A stretch of 64,000 nt of DNA from Anodontia alba (GCA_964016985.1 OZ024827.1:15146374-15210373); one strand, 5' to 3'; shown: positions 41,441-52,900, counted from the first letter of the stretch. Numbers and translations are program-made. The notes: generated by a model from the sequence alone, not told the origin.

Positions 41441-41460
41441 TTTACAAACACAATTTCTAG

Positions 41461-43840
41461 TTGTCCTTTCAAGTGTTCAGCTGGTTGGTCTTTAAAATAT
41501 TCATCTTTTTGTCCTTTAAAATGTTCAGCTGGCTGTCCCTCACAATGTTCAGCTAGTTGTCCTTTAAAATGTTCAGCTGGTTGGTCTTTAAAATATTTAT
41601 CCTTTTGTCCTTTAAAATGTTTAGCTGGCTGTCCCTCACAATGTTCAGCTGGCTGTCCTTTAAAGTATTCAGCTGATTGTGTTTTAAATATTCACCCTTG
41701 TGTTATTTAAAATGTTCAGCTGGCTGTCCCTCACAGTGTTCAGCTGGCTGTCCTTTAAATATCCACACTTGTGTCATTTAAAATATCCAGTTGGTTGTCC
41801 TTAAAATTTTCTGCTGGTTGTTCTTTAAAATGTTTGCCTTGTTTTCTTTTAAAATGGTCAGCTGTTTGGTCTTTAAAATGTTCAGTTTGTTATTCATTAA
41901 AATGTTCAGCAGATTGGTCTTTAAAAGGCTCGCCTTGTTGTCCTTTAAAATGTTCAGTTGGTTGGTCTTTAGAATGTTCAGTTTGTTGTCCTTTCAAGTG
42001 TTCAGCCAGTTGATCTTGAAAACATTCACCTTGTTCCCCTTTAAAATATTCAGCTAGTTATGCTTTAAAATGTTTAGCTGGTTGGTCTTTAAAATATTCA
42101 TCCTTTTGTCCTTTAAAATTTTCAGCTGGCTGTCCCTTGTAATGTTCAGTTGGTTGTCCTTTAAAATGTTCAGCTGGTTATCCTTTAAATAATCACCTTT
42201 GTGTCATTTCAAATGTTTAGCTGGTTGTCTCTTAAAATGTTCTGCTGGTTGTCCCTTAAAATGTTCAGCTTTTTATCTTTTTAAATGTTCAGCTAGTTGT
42301 CCCTTAAAAGGTTTATCTGGTTATCCCTTTAAATGTTTAGCTGGTTGTCCTTTAAAATGGTCTGCTGATTGCCCTATAAAATGTTCAGCTGGTTGGTCTT
42401 TGTAATGTTCAGTTTGTTGTCCTTTAAAATTTTCAGCTGGTTGTCCAAAGAATATTCACCTTTGTGTCATTTAAAACATTCTGCAAGTTGTCCCTTAAAA
42501 TGTTCTGGAGGTTGTTCCTGAAAATGTTTAGCTAGTTGTCCTGTAAAATGTTCTGCTGGTTGTTCTTTAAAATGTTCAGCTGGTTATCCCTTAAAATGTT
42601 CAGCTGGTTGTCCCTTAAACTGTTCAGCTGGTTGTCCTTTAAACTGTTAAGCTAGTTAGCCCTTAAAATGTTCAGCTGGTTGTCCCTTAAAATATTGAGC
42701 TGTTTTCCCTTAAAATGTTCAGCCGTTATCCCTTTAAATATTCAGATGGTTGTCCCTTAAACTGTTCTGGTGGTTGTTCTTTAAAACATTCAGTTAATCA
42801 TCCTTTAAAATGTTCAGCTGGTTGTCCCTTAAAATGTTCAGCTGGTTGTCCCTTAAAATTTTCAGCTGGTTATCCCTTAAAATGTTCTGGTTATCCCTTA
42901 AATTCTTCAGCTGGTTATCTCGTAAAAAGTTCAGCTGGTTGTACCTTAAAAAGTTCAGCTGGTTGTCCCTAAAAAATGTTCACCTGGTTGTCCTTTAAAC
43001 TGTTCAGCTGTTTGTCCTTTAAATGTTCAGCTACTTGTCCTTTAAAATGTTCAGTTTGTTGTCCTTTCAAATGTCCAGCTGGTAGGTTAGGTCTTTACAT
43101 TGTTCAGTTTGTTGTCTTTTAAAATGTTCAGCTTGTTGATCTTTAAAATAAAATATTCACTATGTTGGTCTTCAAATTGTTCAGCTAGTTGTCCTTTAAA
43201 ATGTTCAGTTTGCTGTCCTTTAAAATGTTCAGCTGGTTGGCCTTTGAACTAGTCGCCTTGTTGTCTTACAAAATGTTCAGCTGGCTGGTGTTTAAAATGT
43301 TTAGTTTGTTGTCCTATTAAAATGTTCAGCAAGCTGGTTTTTATAACATTCACATTGTAGTCCTTAAAATGTTTAGCTGGTTGATCTTTAAACTATCTAC
43401 CTTGTTGTCCTTTAAAATGTTCAGCTGGTTGGTCTTTGAAATGTTCAGTTCATTGTCCTTTAAAATATTCAGCTGGTTGGTCTCTAAAATAAGATATTCA
43501 CCTTGTGGTCCTTTAAAATGTTCAGCTGGTTGGTCTGTAAAATAAAATAGTCACCTTTTTAAAAGGTTCAGCTGGTTGGTCTTTAAGATATTCACCTTGT
43601 GGTCCTTTAAAATGTTCTGCTGGTTGGCTTTTAAAATAAATTATTCACCTTGTTGTCCTTTAAAATGTTCAGCTGGTAGATCTCGAAAATATTCACATTG
43701 TTATCCTTTGAAACATTCAGTTGATTGGCCTTTAAAATTTACAGTTTGTTATCCTTTAAATTGGTTTTGCTGATTGTCCTTTAAAATGTTCACCTCACTG
43801 TCTTTTAATATGTTCAGCTTGTTGGACTTTAAACTGGTCA
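41461..43840. repeat. 24-bp satellite, about 100 units
   Basis: Consensus about gtcctttaaaatgttcagct|ggtt, with variants (ggtctttaaaatattcacct) that alternate with it in places. Most units hold the palindrome CAGCTG. Because 24 is divisible by three, several frames stay open (for example 42715-42972 reads repeated C-S-A-G-C-P-L-K and 42810-42998 repeated M-F-S-W-L-S-L-K), but indels and stops break every one and I do not call a gene. It begins directly after the M element. Confidence 0.9.
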
Positions 43841-44442
43841 GTTTATAGCATTTCAGTCTTGCATTGAGCCCATCCTGGTTATTTTGAAAATCGAATACTG
43901 CTTAAGCCGGCGCTAGCGGGCATATGCAGCCTCACAAACTACAGTGTTGCATATGAAGTGACTCAATCAAACCAAGTCTCGATTTTGGTGATTTTGTGTG
44001 TTTCCAAAGGCAAGCCTTTTTGACTTTTATTAGACCTAATGTCCTCTCTTTCAAATAGGTAATCTGAAGCATCATTCAGCAGGAAGCCACTAAAGTTATC
44101 TCCCTTTTAACAAATGGTAGAAAATTTAACAAGTGTATACAGCCCCCTTTATACCAAGGCATAATTAAGGATATCTGTTGCAGACATTTTTTTTTTCAAT
44201 TTTTGCTGCAGTAATTAGTTGTTGGCTTAATTGGATTTATTGTTGCAACTGTTCTTTCGTTCTAATTCAATTGTCTTGTGGCATTGGAAGTTTCAGTCAA
44301 TTTTCTGGCTGCTTATAGTCCCCAGGGTCATTTTTACTGGTGCTTTGTCAAGTAAAATCTAATTGTAAACATAACTTATGAAAGGCTTTATTAAAATTTG
44401 TTGATGAACCAAAAAAACAAAAAAATAAAAAAGAAATACATA
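43841..44442. other. No gene recognised
   Basis: Contains a short GC-richer stretch near 43905 (taagccggcgctagcgggca) and AT-rich flanks; nothing matches the repeats elsewhere. Confidence 0.4.
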
Positions 44443-44775
44443 CAGTTGACTCTCGTTATCTCTAAGTCCAAGAGACTACTCTCTGAAATACTTAGAGATA
44501 TCTCGAATTATCAGATTTGCAGACTTGAAGAAAAAATACATCGAACAAACAGCTCTCACAAATGAATATGTAATTTGACTCCCGAAGTTAGAGATATATT
44601 GAAAATACTGTGGAAAAGAGGAGAAATTACACATCAGAAGAAAAAACTTTCTCCTGTTTTCCACAATATTTTGTTACCTGTTGTTAGATTTTCATGTTTA
44701 AACAGGGACCAGATATTCACTTAGAGATAAGCGGTTATTCAAGATTAGAAAAGTCAAGATAAGGAGAGTTGACTA
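44443..44775. mobile_element. K pogo-like MITE (TA type)
   Basis: TA|CAGTTGACTCTCGTTATCTC at the left; gataaggagagttgacta|TA at the right. Inner arms taagtccaagagactactct, gaagaaaaaatacatcgaac, gttagagatatattgaaaat and tgtggaaaagaggagaaatt recur in the copy at 48432-48753. Confidence 0.75.
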
Positions 44776-44875
44776 TATTGAAGACCACATTTTGGCTGTG
44801 TTTGGTGACAAATAGTGACTCTATAGCTGCAGATAAGTTGCTTTTTTTGCGGCCTAAAATTGTTGCTATTTTCTT

Positions 44876-46181
44876 AGCTCAACTGCTTTGCTCCAGGTCA
44901 GCTTATGCTGTGGCCTGTTGTCCGTCATCTGTCTATCCGTTGTTAGCTTTTCACATTTTCAACATCTCCAGTATCGTAAGTGGGATTGAGCTGAAACTTG
45001 GTGGGAGGCATTGTGGCAACATGAAGATTTAGCTAAATTGCTAAAATCGTTCTGTTCTGATATCCAAGGTGGCTGCCACAGCCCATTTTGAAATTCTTCA
45101 AACCACATCATCTCCGATTGTAAGTCGGATTGAGCCAAAACTTGAGGCATTGATGTGACATAGAGATTCAGAATTGCTAAAATAGTTCCATTCAAACCAA
45201 ATCTCCTCCAAAACTGTAAGTTTGATTGAGCCGAAACTTGGTGGGAGGCATCAGAGTGACATAGAGATTCAGAATTGCTAAAATCATTCTGCTCTGACAT
45301 CCAAGATGGCTTCCATGGTGGCATCTTGAAATTTTTCAAATGACATCTCCTCCCAAACTGTAAGTCAGATTGAGCCAAAACTTGATGGGAGGCATCAATA
45401 TGACAGAGATTCAGAATTGCTAAAATAGTTCCATTCTGATATCCTAAATGGTGGCCTTTGTTGAAAATTTTCAAACCACATCTGCTCCAGAATGTTAAGT
45501 CAAAATGAGCCAAAACTTGGGGGAGTCATTGGGGCAACATGGAGATTCAGAATTGCTAAATTCATTTTGTTACGATATCCAAAATGGTCGCCATTGCCTC
45601 CATCTTGAAAATTTTCAATTGTTATCTGGTCCCGAATGGTAAGCCAGATTGAGCCAAAACTTGGTGGAAGGCATCGGGAAAAAATGAAGATTTAGAATGG
45701 CTAAAATGGTTCCATCTTGGTAGCCAAGATGCCAACATGGCAGCCATCTTGAAAATCTTAAAATCTCATCAGCTCCCGGATGGTAAGTCTGATTGAGCTT
45801 AAACCTGAAGGGAACCACTGGGTAATCATGGAGATGAAAATTGTTAAAATCATTCAGTTCTGATGTCCAAGATGGCCACCACGGCTGCCATCTGGAAATT
45901 CTTCAAACCACATCACCTGGCAAACAGTAAGTGATATTGAGCCGAAATTTGATGGGAAGCTTTAGGGTAACATGGAGATTCAGAATTCCTCAAATTGTTC
46001 AGCTCCAATATCCAAGATTGTGGTCATGGCAGCAATCTTAAAACTCTTCAAACAACATCAGATTCTGAATTGCTAAAGGCAATCTGATTTGATAGCCAAG
46101 ATGGCCACCATAGCACAGTGCAACATATCATGATCAGCCTAATCCAGGTGAGCAACTTCTGGCCTGCTTGGGCCTCTAGTT
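44876..46181. mobile_element. L element, diverged, with ~140-bp core units
   Basis: agctcaactgctttgctcca at the left, aatccaggtgagcaacttct-ggcctgcttgggcc-tctag at the right. Eight or so units carry gtaagtc-gattgagccaaaacttg, gaggcat, catggagattcagaattgct and ccaagatggc. The minus-strand 184-codon frame (44959-45513), the longest in the window, is just a reading of these units. Confidence 0.65.
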
Positions 46182-46528
46182 TCACTATGGAAACATGTGA
46201 GTACTCATTAGAAGTGCCTTACCAATGCTGAATTTAGTCTTCATTGGAAGCCCCTGTCAGAAGGTATGTTTTCCCACATTGTAGCTTAAATTATTGTGGC
46301 AAGTCTGGACCAGATAGCACTCCCTGCCTATCTTGAGTACACCGAATGAATAATTAATAGTATTTGTAAATATTAAAAACATGTGATGGGGTAATTCAAA
46401 ATTGCCATGGGATATCCACAAAAACAAATAAAGAAGAATGATGCCAAATCTGTGAGCTAAAAATAGAAAATCAACTTCTTTGATTAGATACGCAGATGTT
46501 GAAAGACCTACCCTGTTTCCTCATCTTA

Positions 46529-46595
46529 ACCTTTAATCTTTACCACTCTCTGGGTAAATTCAACAGATGAAAAAATGATGTTTTTTGTTATCATA
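46529..46595. mobile_element. C MITE left end
   Basis: ttaacctttaatctttacca, ctctctgggtaaattcaaca, gatgaaaaaatgatg; then an N-like element replaces the rest. Confidence 0.5.
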
Positions 46596-46596
46596 G

Positions 46597-47105
46597 GAGA
46601 CATATTGTTTTTTGCATGGACATCTGTCCATTCATTTGTCATCCATCTGTCTGTTCATCACAGACTTTGTGCGCTTCATTTTTGATGGGAGTTATGCCAT
46701 TTTATATTTTTTGTATGGAATTCCTATGTTGCTCCATAGTGTTTAACCCATTGATATTTCTCAAAACATGATGGATATATAAAGCATCATCAGCTGATGT
46801 GCACGGAACAAGAACCATGATTCTAGTTTCATTGTGCATGGCATGTTAGGATCCTTTGTTAATGCTTCTAATGAGATTCATGTCCACTTGAAGGAATTTT
46901 CAGGGAACTTGTTCAAATATAAAGTATTTTCAGGCATGTTAAGAACAAGAACTGTAACTCTCTGTACATTTATACTAGCTATATGACTCTTTGTAATTTT
47001 TAATATGGAATTTGTGCTCACTCCATGGCTTTAAGATCATTGAAGATATTTTACCAAATCATAAGATGACGCGCAGAGATCAAGAATCTTAACTCTACTG
47101 TCATT
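46597..47105. mobile_element. N-like element, diverged
   Basis: ctgtccattcatttgtcatc microsatellite-like start, then about three units of 140-170 bp sharing ggaacaagaaccatgattct / agaacaagaactgtaactct / agatcaagaatcttaactct and ctccat-gg. Resembles 19894-20770 in layout and wording. Confidence 0.5.
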
Positions 47106-47106
47106 T

Positions 47107-47283
47107 TTAACCCATTTATGCCAAGTGGTCTCTTCTACCTTAACTCTTTGGACAGGCTCATTCCCTATATAGGGGTTGTCTATTTTTATTATAACCATGT
47201 TTTATAGGAATTTCTGAACTTGATGCAAACAGTGTAGATCCTGATCTGAGTCTACACAGTTTGCCAATGTCCCTTTTATGACC
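47107..47283. mobile_element. H MITE, second copy
   Basis: TTAA|CCCATTTATGCCAAGTGG to tttgccaatgtcccttttat. Arms ctttggacaggctcattccc and accatgttttataggaattt match 5776-5984; the core is caaacagtgtagatcctgat / ctgagtctacacagtttgcc. Confidence 0.75.
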
Positions 47284-47497
47284 ATTCCAAGGCAATTCAT
47301 CAGTTGCATTTCTTTATTTATATATTGGTTATTGCAACTGTTCTGTTGTGCATGTATCTTGTCACTGTTTTTTCCTAATCTCTTCTTCTTTTGGTGCCTG
47401 GGAGAGGCTTTGCTTTGTGATGATGGCATTTTGAAGGTACTTCATTTATATTTTAGTACATTTCTCTTGATGGACGGTATATTCATATAGATGACAT

Positions 47498-47704
47498 TTA
47501 ACCCTTAAAGCGCCAAGCAAAATTTGTAGCAGATGACATTCAAAAAGTTTTTGTTGTTTTTTTTCAGAGAAAACAAGTCTTGACATTTCATGTGAATCAT
47601 CTGCCAAGCAGATGATTCACATGAAATGTCAAGACTTGTTTTCTCTGAAAAATTAAAAAAAATTGTTGTCTGCTGCAGTTGTGATTGGCGCTTTAAAGGG
47701 TACT
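47498..47704. mobile_element. B MITE, best-preserved palindrome
   Basis: TTAA|CCCTTAAAGCGCCAAGCA to tgattggcgctttaaaggg|TACT. The core from agagaaaacaagtcttgaca through aatcatctgccaagcagatg to its complement has no mismatch that I can find over about 45 bp per arm. Confidence 0.9.
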
Positions 47705-47945
47705 TTGTACTTTGACTGTAACATAGAAAATGGGGCTTTTGGACATCTGCTGGCAATGGGCAAGATCAGTCTGCGCTAAAGTGCAGTTTATTGAGATTTT
47801 CCCTCAGTGCTTGCAGAGTCATTGGCTACTGTAAAATTTAGTAACAGGATCAGACTCCAAAGAAATGCAGGCTAAAAAGGATCTGTTACCAAAGCTCTAC
47901 AGAAGACACTTTTCTTACCAAAAATATTCTTGATATAATTCTTAT

Positions 47946-48048
47946 ATTTCTCCATGAAAACATATGTTGTAGGTACTCATTAGAAGCACCTTGGAGAGGC
48001 GCTTCTAATGAGTAAACACAACATATGTTTTCAAGGAGAAATAAGAAA
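47946..48048. repeat. D palindrome, extended arms
   Basis: atttctccatgaaaacatat, gttgtaggtactcattagaa and the inverted arm through acaacatatgttttcaagga, gaaataagaaa. Arms of about 45 bp. Confidence 0.75.
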
Positions 48049-48324
48049 AAAAATAAGAAAAATATTTGTCTATAACCTCCCTTATCTAGAGCTGTGTGTT
48101 GGCATGTGTCCCAAAATTCCCTTTTCTATTCATACAGCTCACGGCAAAGTATGTTTGCACCTGTAGGTTTCAAATAACATGTCGAAAATATAACACCTCA
48201 TTTCAGTAATAATGCATATTAAATTAAAGCATCTGACAAATGAGCTGTTTTGAACATTAAATTTTCTTAATTTTGATGCAACGTAATCATCTTAGGTCCA
48301 GTTTCAGGTTGCTATTTACCCATA

Positions 48325-48428
48325 ATGCTTAGCATGCTGGGTGAAAATTGCAACAGCTGACATGTTGAAATATTTTTTATTATTTTTCCCAGAGAACAGG
48401 CTTTGCCGTTTCATGCAAACTTTTCCAT
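48325..48428. mobile_element. C MITE left half, cut by K
   Basis: taatgcttagcatgctgggt, ttatttttcccagagaacag, gctttgccgtttcatgcaaa, then the K target. Confidence 0.6.
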
Positions 48429-48431
48429 ATA

Positions 48432-48753
48432 CAGTCGACTCTCGTTATCTCAAATTCCAAGGGACCCTATTAAATACTTCGAGATATCCGTACCTCAACA
48501 TATAAGATTTGCAGAATTGAGGAAAAAATTATTTGAACAACCACATTTAACAAATATATATATATATATAATTGAAATCTTGAAGTTGGAGATATACTGA
48601 AAATATTGTGGAAAAGAGGAGCAATTTCTCCTCTTTTCTACAATATTTTTTTTACCTGTTGTTAGACGTTTATGTTTAGGCAGGGACCAGATTTTCAGTT
48701 CAAGATAAGCGGTTATTCGAGATAAGCGAGTTCGAGATAATCAGTGTCAACTG
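48432..48753. mobile_element. K pogo-like MITE, second copy
   Basis: TA|CAGTCGACTCTCGTTATCTC at the left; the right end on the minus strand is CAGTTGACACTGATTATCTC, followed by TA. A (TA)n of about 15 bases lies in the left arm; ggtta-ttcgagataagcgag near the right end mirrors the left terminus. Confidence 0.75.
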
Positions 48754-48799
48754 TAGTTTTATTTTGGAAAGCAGTCTCTAACTTTTCATAGCCATTTAT

Positions 48800-49180
48800 A
48801 GCTCACCTGGGAAGAAGGCTCATAACACCTACATCAGAAATGCCAGTTGGTCGACAATTTTTTTTGCTCTTGATAGGCCGATGACCATCATTTAATGTGA
48901 CAGGAGTTATTATAGTAAAAGTATACATCATCGATGGCCTGTGGTAACATCAAACTTTCAGCACCCAGTATTGTCCATTCATCAGGGGACTGATGACTGA
49001 CGACTGATACATTCAGTCAGTAGTTACAAAATCAGCCATATTGAGCAATTCATTTTAGAGTTATTTGCCTTTGAGTGCCATAAAAGCTCAGATTTGCAAC
49101 TTTCAAATCTAAGGTCAAGTGAAACAGGTAGCCAAATAAGACTTCTTTGACTTAGGTGAGCGATCGTTGCCGTTGGGATA
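48800..49180. mobile_element. L element, short diverged copy
   Basis: agctcacctgggaagaaggc and gacttaggtgagcgatcgtt mark the ends. No microsatellite or core repeat is left. Confidence 0.45.
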
Positions 49181-49338
49181 AATATAAAAAATCTGAGACT
49201 TTTGATGTGGGATCGATGCTTTATTTGTACAGCTCTGAAACAACATAATGGTTCTGGCTTAACAATAGCTTCTTTAAACATAAAATAATCTTGATGTGAA
49301 TGGAAACACTGATGAGAAGTTGCCACCATTTTGCAAAG

Positions 49339-49549
49339 GCTTGTCCATCAACCTCTTAAACTATTTTAGACTTATTTGATTTAGATATTCCTAGAGAAAA
49401 ATGGCATACTATTGTACAGGATGCCGTTTTTCTCTAGGTATATGTAATCACATAGCCTGACATGCATAAAATTGAAATTAGACTCTTCCATTATATAGTG
49501 TTTGAAGGTTTATTCAGTCTAAAATGGTTAAGAGGTTGATGGACAAGCC
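49339..49549. mobile_element. J MITE with arms extended into the flanks
   Basis: ggcttgtccatcaacctctt at the left is exactly mirrored by aagaggttgatggacaagcc at the right. Inner arms tagatattcctagagaaaaa / tttttctctaggtatatgta with a short tip acaggatgcc. The G-type core is absent. Confidence 0.75.
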
Positions 49550-49721
49550 ATCATGTGTTGAAGCCAAAATTTATAAGAACTGTCATAAACACAGTAATCA
49601 AAAGACAAAATGGGGGAAGTAGGGTCGGCAGGACAGAAACTTGGTAGAGCAGCTGCGAACAGTATATGTTATTCAATCACTCACTGCAGCATGGAACAGA
49701 ATGGCAAAAATAAAAAAAAAT

Positions 49722-49942
49722 CAGGGCCCTGTTGTTCAAAGCATCGTTAGCTTAATGAGCTCGTTAAGGGTCATTTTGTTAACTGTTTTAGCAGATTCAA
49801 TATACAATATTCTGATATTTTTTGCTGAAAAAAGTGAGTAGCTTTTTTCAGCAAAAAATATTAGCATATTGCGTATCACTCGATGTAAATTTTAACGAAT
49901 CGTTAACTAACAACATCGTTAGCTTTGAACAAATGCACCCAG
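49722..49942. mobile_element. F MITE, collapsed core
   Basis: cagggccctgttgttcaaag to gctttgaacaaatgcaccca. The central hairpin is reduced to gctgaaaaaagtgagtagc|ttttttcagc. Confidence 0.75.
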
Positions 49943-50039
49943 ATCTATGGTCCGTCCTTTTCAAATCATATAACTGAGACATTGGACAAATCTGCAGATA
50001 AACTGTCATCTTGGAGATTATAATAAATAGGCCATGTCA

Positions 50040-50545
50040 AGCAAAAAAAATGCCTTTGAGCATGTGCAAAATGTGCATGTGCAGATTCAAAGCATCCCGC
50101 TAATGCACAAAGATCAAGCAGGCTTTAGCTTGTACATGCACAAAGTATCATCCAGGGCCCAGTTATTCAAAGCATTGTTAGCTTAATGAGCTCGTTAATA
50201 GTCAAAATGCTAACTGTTCTAGTAATACCAAAGTCACAGATATTTTTGCTGAAAAAAAAAGTGAGTTGCAAATGCAAAAGCTAATCACATTTTTTCAGCA
50301 AAAATATTACCATATATGCCGTATTTAATGATCAAAGATACGTTAACTTACAACATCTTTAATTTTGAAAAACTGGGCCAAGGCCTTTGCTGTCCATTCA
50401 TACAAATTGTAGTATCCGATGATTCTGTCAGAAGACAGGGAAGGCCCTTACCAGATTGTGCAGGTGGGCAGGCTTATCTTGGCCTTCACTGTCCCCATAT
50501 GCCCTCAGACATGTTTTCCCATGGCCTGGCCCAAATGATATCTTT
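50040..50545. repeat. U repeat split by F
   Basis: gcatgtgcagattcaaagca, gtacatgcacaaagtatcat at the left; tttgctgtccattcatacaa, attgtagtatccgatgattc, cttcactgtccccatatgcc at the right. Removing 50153-50381 restores the order at 11940-12120. Confidence 0.55.
50153..50381. mobile_element. F MITE inside U
   Basis: cagggcccagttattcaaag to ttttgaaaaactgggcca. Arms cttaatgagctcgttaatag and caaagatacgttaacttaca; a degenerate core with gctgaaaaaaaaagtgagtt. Confidence 0.7.
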
Positions 50546-50699
50546 TTTTTTTTTTGCTTCTTAGAAATTCTCCACAAAAACTGATCTCATTTACTGGAAC
50601 CGTAATGACAAAATAGTCATGTTTTACTCTTTTCTTCTCAGAAACATCTTCTGTTACAGCTAGGCATTTCGATTACTTTCCAGAACATTATATGGAGAA

Positions 50700-51044
50700 T
50701 TAATCCGTAAAGAGTTAAGCAAAATTGTAGTAGAGGACATTCTAAATTTTTTTGGATTATTTTTCAGAGACATATAAGATTTGACATGTCATGTGAATTG
50801 TCAGCTTGGCAAATGATTCACATGAAATGTTGAGTCTTATTTTCTCTGAAAAATATAAAATTATAGCAAACAACATTCTAATTTTTTTTTTTTTTTTTTT
50901 TTAAGAGAAAACAAGATGGCATTTCATGTGAATAGTTGCTAGGCATACAATTCACATAAAATGTCAAGCCATGTTTTCTCTGAAAAATAAAAAAAAAATA
51001 AAAATGTCATCCTCTGCAGTTGTGATTAGAGCTTTAAGGATTAA
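50700..51044. mobile_element. B MITE with two tandem cores
   Basis: TTAA|TCCGTAAAGAGTTAAGCA to ttagagctttaagga|TTAA, but with two successive palindromes (50774-50848 and 50905-50987) joined by tatagcaaacaacattctaa. Either one element inserted into another or the core was duplicated. Confidence 0.75.
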
Positions 51045-51057
51045 GCAAAGGACATAG

Positions 51058-51242
51058 TACCCTTGTCCTGCTGAATAAATTAAGATACCACGCCTACTTT
51101 CAGCCAATCAGATTACTTGATCCGGATTGTTGATATAAATGCACACAGTTAATGGCAAACAGTGTAGATCCAGATCAGTTGGCTTCTTCAGAAGGTAACT
51201 GATCTGGATCTACACTGTTTGCATAGGCAGGACTAGGGTTAA
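51058..51242. mobile_element. A MITE
   Basis: acccttgtcctgctgaataa to ggcaggactaggg|TTAA. Core cagatcagttggcttcttca / gaaggtaactgatctggatc. The right arm is shortened. Confidence 0.75.
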
Positions 51243-51254
51243 GTGATAACTTGG

Positions 51255-51352
51255 ATAATTTCTTATTTCTCCATGAAAACATATGTCAGGGGTAACTCAT
51301 TAGAAGTGTCCTAGTGAGTACCCACAATATTTTTTTATGGAGAACCAGAGAA
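51255..51352. repeat. D palindrome, tip deleted
   Basis: tctccatgaaaacatatgtc, aggggtaactcattagaagt and cctagtgagtacccacaata with ttatggagaaccagag. Confidence 0.6.
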
Positions 51353-51621
51353 AATTATCCCAGAATATTCATCAAACACTCCTCCTTAATAAGCCCTCGG
51401 AATATAATACAATTTTAGCATGTTTGTCCTAAACAGGCATGTGAGCAAAGATTGTAAACCTAGATTGATCAGATGAAGCAGGGTCTGCACTGTTTGCCTG
51501 TGTAGACCCAGTTTTCCTATGTAAGACACACTTCAGCTGGTGTCGTTTAGGCACATCGTCTGATTGTCAAATAGACTTCATAACTCCAGATAAGACATTT
51601 TTTTCGGCAAGAATATGAATA

Positions 51622-51728
51622 TTTTTCTTATTTCTCCATGAAAACATATGTTGTTCTCGTACTCATAGAAGTGCCTCACTGAGGCGCTTTTAATGAGTAC
51701 CCACAATATATGATTTCATGGTAAAGTA
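51622..51728. repeat. D palindrome
   Basis: ttatttctccatgaaaacat, actcatagaagtgcctcact|gagg and aatgagtacccacaatatat with gatttcatgg. One of the more complete copies. Confidence 0.7.
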
Positions 51729-52009
51729 AGGAAAACAATATTCTAGATATTCCTTTTATCTGGAGCTATATACTTACTCAAATATTAGGGTGACCATTGT
51801 AAGTAGTTTTGGCATCCAAATACATGTGTTTAGGATAATTACATTTATTTGAAAAGTCTGTATAGACTGTAACCTAGCCCTGAGTCCTTTGGGTGGGGAC
51901 ACGTACAGGGCTAGGGAGGGGATGATAGCAACATTGTAACAGTTTATCCGAATAAATAACAAGAAACAACAGCAAAAGCGACTGACAGCAACTTTTACCA
52001 GCTCACAAC
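51729..52009. other. No gene; short inverted repeat
   Basis: aacctagccctgagtccttt and acgtacagggctagggaggg pair loosely around 51870-51920. Nothing else recognised. Confidence 0.4.
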
Positions 52010-52345
52010 TTAACCCGTAAAGCGCCATTTATAATTGCAGCAGACGACACTTTAAATTTATTTCTTCTTGGCAGACAATTCCTATGAAATGTCGACTTCT
52101 TTTCTGTGAAAAGCAATGATTTTGTTACCTGCGAGTCCCGCTTCATATACTCATAATTTATCTCTGGGACTCACAAATTTTATATAAGTGAGTCCCTAAA
52201 CAGTAGAAATCTGCTCTAAAAAACATTACAGATTCATGATTTTATCATAGGACTCAATGAATTTCAATTATGTGAGTCCTTGGGGCTCAGTAGAACCAAA
52301 CTGTAAATAAATCACTGGAAAATTAACAAAAATTAAGAATGTCGG
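52010..52345. mobile_element. B MITE containing a short insertion
   Basis: TTAA|CCCGTAAAGCGCCATTTA at the left and aagaatgtcggctgctacaa at the right. Between 52130 and 52310 sits foreign sequence with a hairpin gggactcacaa / taagtgagtccc and further gtgagtcc copies. No family assignment. Confidence 0.5.
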
Positions 52346-52495
52346 CTGCTACAAATATTTTTTTTCCCAGAAAATAAGATTTGGCGTTTCATGCAAATTG
52401 TCTGAAATGTTGAAACCTATTTGCTGAAAAATTAAGAAAAATGTTTCAAGATGCCATCTACTGAAAGTTTTAACCATCATGACGGTTAAGTTTTG
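52346..52495. mobile_element. C MITE, left end lost
   Basis: tttttcccagaaaataagat, ttggcgtttcatgcaaattg, gtctgaaatgttgaaaccta, tttaaccatcatgacgg|TTAA. Confidence 0.55.
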
Positions 52496-52900
52496 ATCGA
52501 AGTTGTTGATACAAATACACATTACTTGATGTCAGACAGTGCAGATTCAGATCTGAAGAAGCCAATTGATCTTGATTTCCACTGTTTGTCATCACCAAAA
52601 CATGTTGACCCCCCTTAAACCCCACTTTTATATAGTAAAACTGGGGTTTACAGGGGTATACATTATTTTTCTTATTTCTGCTCAAAACATAGATAGTGGG
52701 TACATGTTAGAACTGCCTTGGTGCGGCAGTACTAATGAGTACCCACAATCTATGTTTTTAAGCAGAAATTCGAAAAATATCAGAATTTTTATCTGAAAAT
52801 TTTCATTTTTTTTGGTGGTAAAATTTTCAGTATATTCGAATGGGGTTGTTTTCGTAATGCAAATGCAGGGCATATCCAGGTTCAGCAGGACCAGGATTAC
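52484..52900. mobile_element. A MITE split by an E element
   Basis: ttgatacaaatacacattac, gtcagacagtgcagattcag, aagccaattgatcttgattt before the insert; caaatgcagggcatatccag and gttcagcaggaccagg after. The break falls next to the ctgtttg|caaa junction of the A core. Confidence 0.65.
52590..52859. mobile_element. E element inside A
   Basis: catcaccaaaacatgttgac to aatggggttgttttcgtaat|g. Central hairpin tagatagtgggtacatgtta / taatgagtacccacaatcta with a GCCTTGGTGCGGC tip. Confidence 0.8.

Noticed and set aside
42715..42998. Repetitive-protein gene encoded by the satellite
   Set aside because: Every frame is broken by indels or stops within 300 bp, there is no signal peptide or splice context, and two frames look equally good.
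41461..43840. CRISPR-like array
   Set aside because: Units are contiguous and alike with no unique spacers, and the DNA is eukaryotic.
44959..45513. 184-codon minus-strand frame, the longest in the window
   Set aside because: It lies wholly within the tandem core of an L element and the peptide repeats with the DNA unit.
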